Origin: Epichloe hybrida
Taxonomy: Eukaryota; Ascomycota; Sordariomycetes; Hypocreales; Clavicipitaceae
Direction of reading: 5' to 3'
Assembly (NCBI GenBank): GCA_019022495.1
Contig: JAFEKR010000018.1
Coordinates: forward strand, 124,001-188,000
Length of the DNA: 64,000 bases
Positions 23,208 to 34,782 of the stretch are shown one piece after another. Every line of letters starts with the position of its first letter. Position 1 is the first letter of the stretch. Made by a program: the position numbers and the translations under genes. Under the pieces are notes generated by a model. That model was not told the origin of the DNA. It saw nothing but the letters and a program-made list of their open reading frames with translations, and did not search any database.

Positions 23208-26200
23208 ACCTTCGCATAAACTTCCGCACCAATCTAAAGGTCCGGAATCGCCTCTAAAATACAAACCACATTAATATTTGAATTCCTTGCCTCCGTTTAC
23301 CCCCCCCTATGATGTTGTATTACGATAGAGCTAGTGGTGGGAGTGCGAACGTGCTAATAGTAATTAACTTAGGAGAAAGGGGGCTAGTATAAAGCTACTA
23401 CTACCTAAATATAGGAATAGGATAGTTTAATATTTAAAGTAGCGAGAATAACCCTATAATAGACTAGATCTAATTTGAATATCTAGATAATATAAAATAC
23501 TATAATAAAATTATAAGCCTTATCCCTAGTAATAAAGTTACTTAGGTATAGTATATTACTAAAGCTATTACTAAATAGGTAGTAAACTACACCTAAGCTA
23601 AAGTAAAGGTAATAAACTATAATAATAGTAATATTTATATTACTAAAGAAGCCCTTAAATAAGCCCTTAAAGAGGCTATTAAAGAAGGAACTAAAGGAAG
23701 TAATACTCTAACCTAGGCAAGCATTACCGCTAGCCTAGCTCCTAAATAAATAAATAGCTTACCTCCCCCTCTCTAAATCCCTAGTAGATAGGACTAAGAG
23801 GTACTTATTAAAGGGAATACTATCTAGGAATTACTCTAGTCTAGGGGCGCGGAAGATATAGTAATAGTAGTAAATAGAGCTATAGGCTAGGCTATAGTAG
23901 TAGTAGCTAGAAGACTCCCTAGTGGGGATATAATTATTACCTTTAAAGGAAACGCTACCTAATATAGAGAAGACTAAAAATAAATTACTAAAGCATTCAG
24001 GCCGGAGGCAGCCCTTTATTATTATATACTTAGCGTTATTATTAAAGGATTCCTAACTAAACACGCCTCTCTTAAGAACCTAGTAATAGAAATTAGAAAA
24101 GCTAATAAGGTAAATATAGTAAAGGTAATAGTAAGATAACCCTAGGGCAAAGGCACCTAAAGAACTACTCTAATACTAGGCCTAGCTAAAGTAGAAAATA
24201 CTAATAAGATATGCTAAGATAGTATAGTCTTTAAAGCGGAGCTTTTCTAAACTAAACTATATAATAAGACCCTATAACCTTAATAATACTATAATTACTT
24301 CTAAACAAGCTATATAGCTAAGTTCTATAAGGTAGCACTAAGGTGTAGTAAGTGCGAAGCTAGCTATTATAAGGATAGAGAGTCCTCCTACCCTATAAAA
24401 GACAGATAGATAAAGGAGAACTATATCCTATACTCTAGACTACACCTAGCCTAGTTAAGGGACTATCCTATCCTAAAAAAGAAGTAAAATATTACTAAAG
24501 CAAGATATCTTAAATAGCTCTCTTGCTTTACTACCTGCTCCCTAAGTAGAGGCTTAACCACACCCTATAAGAGACCTAGTATAGTAGTAAAACCTATTAT
24601 TATAGTAAGTAGAAAGAGAGGACGCCTTATAAATATAGAATAAAGCGCTAAATAACTAAGATTAGGAAGTATTAAATAATACATAGAGTAACTTAGAGCT
24701 AGAATAAAGCTAGCATAAGATAGCAGTGACTAATAGCCCCCCTAATTAATATAATAATATTATAAGTCCTTTTCTAGAATATAAATAAGAAGAACAAACT
24801 AGTATATATAGCGCTTTATTACTAGACTAACATAGACGTGATTATAATCTAAGAATAGGAACACATAAGAAACCTATAGCCCCTAGCACTAGGCCTCGCC
24901 TAGTTCTAACTCATGTATTATAATAGATATAATATAGTATATATAAATAAGAAACACAAAGCAAGGTTATGGTTAGCCTAGGGAGGGACTAACTAGTTAC
25001 TAGTAAAGCTATAAGGAGTTAATATTTACTCCCTTTACTTAGAGGGATATAGTAATAACTAGAATACCCCTATTTACATAATTAACCTAGAAGAGCCCTA
25101 TAACTAAAGTGTATTTATAGGTAACTTTAACTAAAAGCACCCTCTCTAGGATAAGCTAGATAGGAAAACTAATAAAGCAGACAAACTACTAGAGTTTATA
25201 AACTAGTAAAGGCTTAGACTTATTACACCCTAGGGCAAACCTATAAGATAACATAAAGACAATAGAGATAGCACTATTAATCTAGTATAGGCTACACTAG
25301 ATATTAGAGTCTACTACAAAGGCACCAAAGATATCCCTAAATCCAACTATATCCTATAACTAATTAGTATCTTTAATAAATAATAGGAAGCTATCCCTTA
25401 GGTCCTTAGATATATATAGGGAGCTATAAACTAACTACACGCAAAGGCAAAGGCTATGATTAGACTCCGGCTTAAAAATACGCTAGACCTATATAATAAA
25501 GAGGGAATAGATAACTATGTAATATAGCTTATTATAAGCCTATAATAGATTATAGATAAGGTAGTCCTAAAGAAGGCCTAGGGACTCCCTAGCCTAGAGG
25601 TATAGTGGTTAAGGAAAGCCTAAGAGTTAGTTAGTAAAGCAAGGTAAGCTAAGAGATAATAGAGATACCAGAGGACTAATGTAAACTAGTAAGCCTATAC
25701 TAAGGTAGATAAGGACTAAGAACGCGTTATAAGGGAAGAGAAAAAAAACACATAGAGGGATATATTATAAAAGGCTAATATATAGGAAAAGGACAAAGGG
25801 GTCTAGAGGCTTAAGAGATAGGCCTAACTTTAAAGCTAGGCCCCCCTAGAGCTCCCTAGACTCCCTAAGCTAGAAAGAAGCGAAAATAACCCTAATCTAG
25901 CCACTATATATAATAATAAGGCTAGTATACTAGTATAAAGATTCTTCCCTAAGCTAATAGTAGACCTCTTATATATACTAGACCTCTCTTTCCTAGAGCT
26001 AGAAAATATACTATTACTAGATAAAGAATAATTTAAGTAAGAGGAGATTAATAATATCCTAGTAAACATAGCTAGCTAGAAGGCGCTAGAAGATAATAAA
26101 CTCCTAGTAGGCCTTATTAAAGCCTATAATAACCTAGCTAAAGACACTATAGCTAGGCTCCTAAATATAGTCCTAGAAATAGAATACTTCCTAGCTTACT

Positions 26201-29200
26201 TCTAAACCATAAGAGTAGTAGTAATTAGGAAACCTAGTAAAACCACTAAGGAAATAAGAAGAGCTAACACATAGAGACTAATCTTACTACTTAATATAGT
26301 AGGAAAGATTATAGAAGTAGTAATAGTAAAGTAACTTATAGCCTTTACTAAGGTAAAGAGACTACTCCCTAAACTCTAGATAGGTAATAGGATAAATAAA
26401 TTAATAAAAACTATAATAAGAGTTCTTATTAAATACATTAGGGAGGCTTAGGGAAGGGGTAGTATTACCTTACTAGTGTAAATAGATATATCTTTAGTAT
26501 TTAATAGAGTTAGCTACCTATACCTAATATACCTGCTTATAAAGATAGAAGTCCTATAATAGCTAATAGTAGTAATATAAAGCTTCCTTATAGATAGAAT
26601 AAGCTAGCTTAGCTTTAATAAAGAACTCTCTAGACTATTTATAATTAAGGCTAGTACCTTATAAGGATTACCCCTCTCCCTAATCCTCTTCTTACTTTAC
26701 TTAGTAAAGCTTTATATTTACCTCTAGGCTATCCTAGGTATAGTAGCTATAGGATTTATAAATAATATAAATATAGTAGCCTTTAGTAAGAATATAGTAT
26801 AAACCTAGAGAAGACTTAAAGCTATATAGAAAATCTATAAGGAATAAGTAAAGTAAGTAGAAGTTAAGTTTAACTTAGCTAAAACTAAACTTATATACTT
26901 TAGTAAGTCTTATAGACCTCCCTAGGCTAGAGTCTAACTTAGAGTAAAGAAGATAGTGCTTATAGAATTATATAGATTCCTAGGAGTATAAGTTAATAGG
27001 AAACTTAACTAGAGTGCCTATAGAAATATCCTTAAGGGTAAGTTAGCCTAGTAATAGCTTACACTCTCTAAGCTAGTAGTATTAGCCTAGGGATATAGCT
27101 TTAGAGATACTAGACTCCTATATATATAAGTAGTCTAACCTATCCTTACTTATAAAGTAAGCACCTACTATACCCTTACTAAGAAGGGGGGATAGCTAAG
27201 AGAAGTAGTAAAAAGCTTTATAGTAAATTAATTAGCCTACCTCCGGATTATCATAGGGGTATTTAAGGCTATACCTATTGCATAACTAGAAGTTAAGACC
27301 TATATCCCCCCCCTTAACCTTTACCTAAATAAAATAAAGTAAAGGTTTAAAGATAGAATTATTAATAGTGGGATAGTAAGGATAATCCAAGCCATAGCTA
27401 ACTTAGTTACAATAGTACTACACCATAGAAAAAGACCCTTACTTATTAATAATAAACTAGATGTAAACCTAGATAAGGAATAGAAGAAATAATAGGAGGA
27501 CTAGCATAATAAAGAGAGGCTAGCCTAGAGTAAATATATTAGAGAACTAACTAAAGACCGCCTACCCTCCTATAACCCAAAGGAAATCCAGGAATTTCAC
27601 ACTAATATAGATAAGTATATCTCTTTAATAATTATCTAACTATATATAGGAAAGATAGGCTTAAATAAGTTCCTATTCTAAAGAAAGGTTCCTAGGGTGG
27701 TTTTGCCCCTATATAGCTATGGTTAAGCTATAGAAGACTAATACTATGTACTAGTTAATTATAGTAAATATAACTATAGGTAACCTTAGTAGCGATAGCC
27801 TGCTGACGCATAGGAGGCAAGGCTAGCCCTAAATAAACCTTAAAAAGCAAAATATTTAGCTAAATAGTTCCTTAGCATAAGATAACTCTAATATTACTTA
27901 TTAGCATAGGAGCTAGCTATAAGATAGCTTAGAATACCATTAGACCTAGGCTAAATCTATTAATAAATAGAAAACCTTCTAATTATAAATCTAGCATAAG
28001 GGATAGAATAGATAGTATAGGCATAGAGGCAGGCTAGAGGAGGGACTAATTTTATAATTTATAATTATAATAGAGAATATTTAGGTCTAGAACTATTATT
28101 AGATTAATTTTAACTATAAACTCTAGGTATTATAAGTCCTACTAGCCTACTACTACCCTTACTTTAAGCTAAATTTAAGCTACTACCTTATTTCTCCTCT
28201 AGGATAGGAATTATATCTATAGCTACCTAGTTATAATTTTTTATAGGGATGATAGTAAGTAGGAGATAGTTTATCTCCACTACACACATGTTAAGGCGCG
28301 TAAGCTAAAAGATAAGCTTAGTATACTATTCCTTAGAGAAACTAGCCTAGTCTAGGCCTGCCACTAAGGTGCTTTGTTTTTTCTTTACCTAATTACTAGC
28401 ATAGAGCTTCTTAACCTAGTCCTAGAAGCCTTCTAGGGCCTATTAAGGAAGATATTAGAGCTAGAATAAACCTGCTACTAAGCTAGAATAGACTTACTAC
28501 ACCCTTATCGGCTATAGAAGCCTAGGTCTTAACTAACTACTAATGCTTATTTTAATTGCTAGATAAGTTTAGCTAAAATAGTAGATTAGATATAGAACTA
28601 AGCTAGAGTAAGGGCAATTATTAATTATTACCTAATAGTATTAATAGTTCTAAACCTAATAGTTAAAACACGCGTTAGTAGCTGCCCTTATCTAGTAAGT
28701 TAGCCCTATTACTAAGCTAGAGTAGGACTAACTTACTAATAATAAGATAGCACTAGTGCCTAAGGTCCTAAACTAAATAAGATTCGTAGGAAATATATTA
28801 AACTTCTCTTAGTTTACTAAGCTAAAGCGAATTAGTAGTGGACTAGGCCTAGAGTAGAAGTAAATATAACTTATAGACAGACCCTTCTCCATAACCTATG
28901 CGTATTGCTTTTTAGTTATAGACTTCCTTAGGAAGTCCTTATACTTATAAGATTCCTAGGTGGATTAGAGCTAGATAAGTAGTAACACTAAAGTACTTAT
29001 AACTTCTAGCGCTATTATACTAGATTTAGTCTAAATCTATAGCAAACATTAGTAAATAACCTAACCCTAGCCTAGGATAGCCTTAAATAGCTAGAAAGAA
29101 AAGAAAAACTATAGGAAGTTTAATATAAAAAAAAGAAAGAGACTAGGACCCTAGAGGGGGAGAGCTCTCTTTTATACCTATAGAGGGGAGAGGGGGGGAT

Positions 29201-29788
29201 AATTTAGATAACTTACTTAAAAATAAAGCATAATATAATTAACAAATCTAATAATATATAAGTAATCTTAACCTAGGACTACCCTAGTCTAGGGCTATAA
29301 CTACCCTCCCCTAGTGCTAGTTAAATAAAACTAGGTGCTTAGACTTTACTAGATATATAAGGTAGGAATAGGCTAGAGATAGCTAAAAAGTAAGGCTATA
29401 GGAAAGTAAGTATAAGAGTAAATAAGAAGTGAATTAATACTATAAATCCGGATTTACTTTGCCCTAGCCTAAAGCAAAGAGACTTAGGATAGGTATATTA
29501 TTATACTAGAGTAGGACTAGAAGGGGCCTATAAACTCTTATTTTATATATCTTTTCTTTCTTTTTCTTTTTAATAGGATAAGGCTAGCGTAAGCTAGTAA
29601 TAAACACCTATAATAGGAAACACACTAAGTAGCGCAGACCTGTTATAGGGCTAGCGCTGGCCTATACATAGACGTAAGGGGGTTTTTCTTCCTAGTATAG
29701 GGTTTTCCCTTTTAACTTAGTAGTAGGAGTACTAGTAATAGCTATCTATAGAGCTAACTAGCGTAAATAATATATAAATATATATATA
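23208..29788 (+). mobile_element. RIP-degraded LINE (Tad1/I-like), inserted in copia reverse transcriptase
   Basis: A 15-bp duplication TATAGAGAAATACTC flanks it (23193-23207 and 29789-29803), with an AT-repeat tail just before the right copy, as in target-primed insertion. The plus strand carries an ORF1-type CCHC remnant near 24,335-24,420 (RCSKCEASYYKDRESS) and an apurinic-endonuclease-like region at about 24,780-25,380 (FIGNFN, LRLITP). Reverse transcriptase follows at about 26,240-26,800, with GFINNINIVAF where the family has F-x-D-D; both Asp codons are now Asn, as C-to-T on the opposite strand would give. About 1.7 kb after 28,060 has no domain I recognise. The length of 6.6 kb suits Tad1-type elements; the clade call is inference. 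Confidence 0.8.
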
Positions 29789-30702
29789 TATAGAGAAATA
29801 CTCTAGATAATAACCTTTATATTTAACCTATGCTTACTTATAATAACAAAGGAGAACCTAACCTTTATGTGTATAGGGATATAGACTAATAATATAATTA
29901 GATTATCTAACTATAAGTTCTCTTAATAAAAGGAAAATTAATTAAAAGCTACTTCTTTTACTACTAAACTAAAGTAAATCCTTTTTATAAGGAACCTACT
30001 AACCTTTAATAGTAGTATTATTACTCTTAAGAATAATATAATTACACTAAGGCAAAAAGGCTAGAGTAAAAAGCTTTAATTAATCCTACTAACTAATTTA
30101 AAATAGGCATATATAGAATAATAAGCTTAAGGCATGTATATTACCTTAATTTACTAACCTAAAGCCTATTTTAACCTCTCTATTACTACATAACACTAAG
30201 ACCTATTATCCTAAGATATAAAAAACCTAAACTAATGAATTTAATAGTAAATTAATAATCTAGACTAAGGATTAAGGTTTATACTATTTAATCTTAAGAA
30301 GGTAAAGCTTTTTAGATTTATAAATAGATTATTTACTAATAACTAAGACCTTACTTCTTAACTAGGCTACGTGCTTATCCTAGCTAGTAAAGTCTAAAAG
30401 GAAAGTACCTTTATAATCTAAGGTAATATTATATACTATAGCTTTACTAAGAGTAAAAGAGTTATAAGAAGTATGCTTACCTCTAAGATCTATAGTATAG
30501 TTACTAGTGCTAATATAGCTTGTATAATCTTAATAACGCTTAGATTAATTACTTATAGATTAAACCTTCCTATAATTCCTATTATTATCTATACTAATTT
30601 ATACTCTTTGTATAAATACCTTATTAAGCTTAGTACTATAAAAGAGAAGCGCCTTATAATTAATATTATAGCCCTTTATTAATTATATAAGCAATAAGAG
30701 AT

Positions 30703-33700
30703 GAGCGTTGCTATTCGGAGCTGTGTTTTCTTGCTACTCGGCGCTGTACCCACATAAGGATTTATCCTAGCCGCATTTGGTCAGCCAGCTTGATTACTAC
30801 ACCCTCCCGTAGAAAACACACGTAATATTATGGAATCTAACCCCGTACTCTAAATTATATTACAATAATAGCAGATTTTTCAATTAAATACGCATAAGGC
30901 TTGCGAATTTGCTTAAAAACGCGATTTCCAGTGTTTTCTTTAATTATAAATACTTTAGCTAGCCTAACTAATTATTCTAATCTCTTTAGACCTCTTTAAC
31001 TATCTATGCTAGCCGCTGCGTAGCCGTGATTATAACTATAATAGAGAGAAGCTTCCTATTACCTATCCTACTATAAATTATAATTATCTTATACTTATAT
31101 ATAAAGTTAATCTTCCTTATAACTCTCTTTAACTTTAAGGCCTTCTTTAAGGTCTCCCTTATGGCCTCCCTTGCGGCCTCCCTTACGGCCTCCTTTATAT
31201 TAACTATTATAATAATACTTCTTTAACTTTAGCTTATATTCTTATATACCTTATACTTAAATTTAGTCTTCTAGAGCCTCTTAAGCCTTAAGTTAATAGT
31301 AGCTATGGTTAAGGTAATAGTTTAGGGATTATAAGGCCTTATTAAGAGCTCTAAATAGAGGGTTAAGACTCTATAGGTTTAAATTAATTACTTTTTATGT
31401 TATAAGGCCACCTATAGTGGTAATTAATAATAAGAGGGTCTTGGATTCAAAGCGTTAGATTATTAGAAGGCTAGTAATAAAGGTTAGATAAATATTACAT
31501 ATAAACCACATATAAGGTTAATTACCAATATACTAGCAAGCTTTGTAGCTACTAGTAATAATAAATATTATGCCTTATAAGCATCTAGTATTATTTAATT
31601 TAGTTAGTAATAATATAAGTATAGGGAAGTAGAAATTACTATTAAAATTAATAGGGCTGCTTATAGGGAGGGAGTAAATATAGCCTTAACTATAAAGCCT
31701 TTAAGAGATTAAACTATTAAAGAAGAAGATAAATAGTAAAAGAGGTAATCTTAGTAGGTAGCTTACTAAGCTAATCCCTTCTAAGATACTACTTCTTCTA
31801 CCTTATTATATTCTTTATAAGTAAGCTAGTATATCTATTATATATATCCTTTAGTATATATATTACTATAAGGAAAAGATAAAGAAGATTACTAATGCCT
31901 ATAATAATATAAGACTTTAGATTCTAATAAGATAATTTAGTTAGACTATTAGTATATTACCTGAAATTATAGTATAATAATGTAAAATAAAGCGCCTATT
32001 ACTTATACTAAGGAAGCTACTAGTCCCTTATATACTCTATAATATCCTTTTACTATAGATTATATATATCCTTTATTCTCTACTAAATAGCATTAAAGGA
32101 AGTGACCTTATTATTATATATTAGTAGCTTAAATACCTTAAAAAGCCCTACAAGGCTATTATTAAAGGCGTTATAATTATTATTATTAAGGTCTGTAAAA
32201 GAGGGTTTAGCGCCTTTAATATCCTTCTAATTACAAAGAATTTTAGCCTAAACCCTTATAAGGATATGCTATATATAAAGCTACTACTATGCTTTAGGAA
32301 AGATTATCTAAAGGGCGTTTTTTAATATAATCTCGTAGTCTATAATAATAACATAAGGGGAGGGAATATAGTGTTTATTATAGACCGCGTTAAACATTAT
32401 AAGTAGCTACTTATAGCTTTCCTCTATTTTAGATAATAAAAGCCTAAAGCTAAGGTTTATAACTATATTCTAATTAGTAATAGTAGTTACTACTATTATA
32501 TAGAGTCTAAAGCTATTTATTTTATATGTATTATTAATGCTAATAATATAGGAGTAAATCTTCTATTTATTAATGTATTTATAGGTGGTCTAGAAGGCTA
32601 ATTATAGCTAATTATTAGGGTTAAGATTAATCCTATAAGGGTAGCTACTATTAATTAAAGACTATATAAATTACTATATGCCTATAAGCCTATTAAGAGC
32701 CTTAATTCGGATTTGTTAATAGTTATTATAAATATCTTTAATTATAGCTACTAAGTTAGGGAACTTAATTTAAAGTAATTAACAGGCCTTATAGGCAGGA
32801 ATGCCTTGTAGTTATATAATCTCTTATAGTAATACCTTATAAGCTACTATGCGTTACTAATAGAGAGTATAACTATTAAGGCTAATAGATTAAGGGTAAT
32901 TATAATAAGCAACTTAAATAGTGTATAGCTAAGAGTTATGTGTTCTTATACTATATTTTACCTAGAGCTTAAATAGGTAATTACAAAGCTAAGTGCTAGT
33001 TACATAAATACCTTAAGATTTAGAAGGTCTTTACTTACTATAGTTATAATAGATTAGAATATTTGCTATAGCACGCTCTCTATGGATTAGTTAATAATTA
33101 CTACTAGACTTCTTAGTAAAGGCATAGCTATAAGAGTAGCCCTATTATTATAAGAAGTTATAGAGTTTATTAAAGGTACTAAATTATAGTAAGGGGGGTA
33201 GTAGTAGGATTATAGTTATTTAGTTACTTTTAATAGGTATATTATAGTGTATACTATATAGAATAATAAAATTATTATAAAATCAAATATGCTATATAAG
33301 ATTAGATATTTTTGCGATAGAATTTAATACTTTAGTAGTAATATTAATAAATATAGTAATATAACTAATAAAAGTAGTAATATAACTAATAAAAGTAGTA
33401 ATATAACTAATAAAAGTAGTAATATAACTAATAAAAGTAGTAATATAACTAATAAAAGTAGTAATATAACTAATAAAAGTAGTAATATAACTAATAAAAG
33501 TAGTAATATAACTAATAAAAGTAGTAATATAACTAATAAAAGTAGTAATATAACTAATAAAAGTAGTAATATAACTAATAAAAGTAGTAATATAACTAAT
33601 AAAAGTAGTAATATTAAAGGAAGAAGGTTAGTTATACCTAGGAGAATTAGTAGGTAGCTACTAATATAAGCTACCTAAAGGTGTGGCGGGCGGGGGTAAT

Positions 33701-33834
33701 AGGCCTAACTATTTTTTTTGCTAGGGAGTGTCATATAAATTTAGTAGTAGGGCGTGGGATGTGGGATGTGGCCGTATTACATTGTGGGTATAGCGCCAAG
33801 TAGCAAGAAAACACAGCTCCGAATAGCAACGCTC
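30703..33834. mobile_element. 3.1-kb element with 53-bp TIRs and 9-bp duplication (MULE-like?)
   Basis: The terminal inverted repeats (30703-30755 and 33782-33834) start GAGCGTTGCTATTCGG and match over about 53 bp with two transition differences. The flanks carry a perfect 9-bp duplication ATAAGAGAT (30694-30702 and 33835-33843) inside the copia RNase H tail. Nine-base duplications are typical of Mutator-like elements. The interior is RIP-mutated; I could not recognise a transposase, and a faint helicase-like segment near 32,500-32,600 is too weak to name. A 21-bp minisatellite lies near the right end. The TIRs themselves keep normal CA/TG content. Confidence 0.8.
33355..33606 (+). repeat. 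21-bp minisatellite, 12 perfect copies
   Basis: The unit AGTAATATAACTAATAAAAGT is repeated 12 times without mismatch. It is a multiple of three and reads SNITNKS in one plus-strand frame, so it may once have encoded a Ser/Asn-rich heptad tail. The unit has no CpA or TpG, so RIP would not alter it. Confidence 0.9.
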
Positions 33835-34202
33835 ATAAGAGATCTGTAAGATTAGATAGATTAGAAGGAATAATAACCTTACTAATATCGTTATAAAGGC
33901 ATTACTAAATAAGGTATTTAAGAGGTTTATTATAAGTAATAAAGTAACTATTAGGATAGAAAGATAGGTTATATAATTATAGCTCTTATATTAATCTAAT
34001 AAGATTAAAGATATTAAGATTAGGCTTACTTATCCTTATATAGGCTTATAGATTAAATATTATCTTTTATTATACCCCTTTCCCTTACTCTTTTCTTATA
34101 GTATTATCTATAATTATTTAATCTTACTTATTCCTTAATTTTTTTTAATTATCTTATTAATATTATATATTAATAGTTATATTAAAAAGAGAGAGTTTCT
34201 AG

Positions 34203-34529
34203 TATTAAAATAAGTATAATATTAATAAGGCTATGTGTCTTTTTATTAGCTAGGCGTGTTATATTATAAACCTATATATCTAGCCTAATTACGCCGTGGT
34301 TAGCATTAGTATATATAGCCTTTTTGCTAATAACCTTAATTAAGGCCCCTTTTCCTATTATAAATAGCATACTCTCTTTACTTCTATTTAATCTCTCTTT
34401 TACTTACTTAGATAGACTAGAATATATAATGATTATGTACACTTTAGTTTACCCCGAAAACCCTACGCGTAGGTTACTAGTATCCTGTAGTACTAACACT
34501 TACCTCCTAGCTTAGAAGCTAAACTAACA
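34203..34529 (+). repeat. Putative 3' LTR of the plus-strand copia
   Basis: A purine tract (AAAAAGAGAGAG, 34184-34195) is followed by TTTCTAG and TATTAAAATAAG; the minus-strand copia has the parallel arrangement ACTACTAG then TGTTA. An end in CTAACA occurs at 34,524-34,529, and an alternative end in TAACA at 34,498. The 5' partner is missing, so the limits are uncertain. A short open frame inside (34324-34515) is not a gene. Confidence 0.4.
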
Positions 34530-34591
34530 AGAATTTTTACTATAGAAGGGCCTTACCCTTTAATAATTCCTCCTTAATAATAGGTAGACAA

Positions 34592-34599
34592 TATAAAAG
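34592..34599 (+). promoter_or_regulatory. TATA-like box upstream of DED81
   Basis: TATAAAAG lies about 185 bp before the ATG at 34783, at the border where AT-rich transposon DNA gives way to normal sequence. If used, it places the promoter next to, or just outside, the copia LTR. Confidence 0.4.
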
Positions 34600-34782
34600 T
34601 TCTTGTTTTTAATTTCTTCCTCTTTTTGTCAGCGCCACATAACACAGCGCGTTGCCATTAGGATTCAGCCACCATCAGCCACCGCGGGGTTTGAGGCCGA
34701 TAAGATAAGCGCACAAGTCAGGCTCGAATTGCAACAACATGACTCCTACTCCCAGGGAAAACATACCGGATACTACCTCAAA

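Larger units (their letters stand above)
19235..34202 (+). mobile_element. Plus-strand Ty1/copia element, split by three insertions
   Basis: The remnant runs gag (19235-20200), protease region near 20,270-20,300 (LFRTFKGIIANIG), integrase (20,800-21,353, resuming at 22,184), reverse transcriptase (22,740-23,207, resuming at 29,804) and RNase H (30,300-30,702, resuming at 33,844). Removing each insertion plus one copy of its duplication rejoins the family sequence: PLSLDII-AL in the integrase, YYREIL-ITFIFNLCLL in the reverse transcriptase and a Lys-Gln-stop-Glu-Ile-Cys-Lys-Ile-Arg run in RNase H. The 5' LTR is not recognisable. Stops occur at former Gln and Trp codons, as RIP predicts. It is a different copy from the minus-strand copia at 10,117-15,403. 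Confidence 0.85.

Noticed and set aside
25836..26069. Minus-strand ORF of 77 codons
   Set aside because: It is antisense to the degenerate LINE and is a low-complexity Ser/Leu sequence.
30473..30682. Short ORF of 69 codons
   Set aside because: It is part of the copia RNase H remnant, not a gene.
33355..33606. CRISPR-like array
   Set aside because: The repeats are contiguous 21-bp units without spacers, in a eukaryote: a minisatellite.
34324..34515. Short ORF of 63 codons next to AsnRS
   Set aside because: It lies in the putative copia LTR, has AT-rich random composition and shows no homology I recognise.
34603..34782. N-terminal extension of AsnRS upstream of 34783
   Set aside because: The open frame starts with TTG, contains no ATG before 34783, and the yeast-like N-terminus begins at MATIYIDE.
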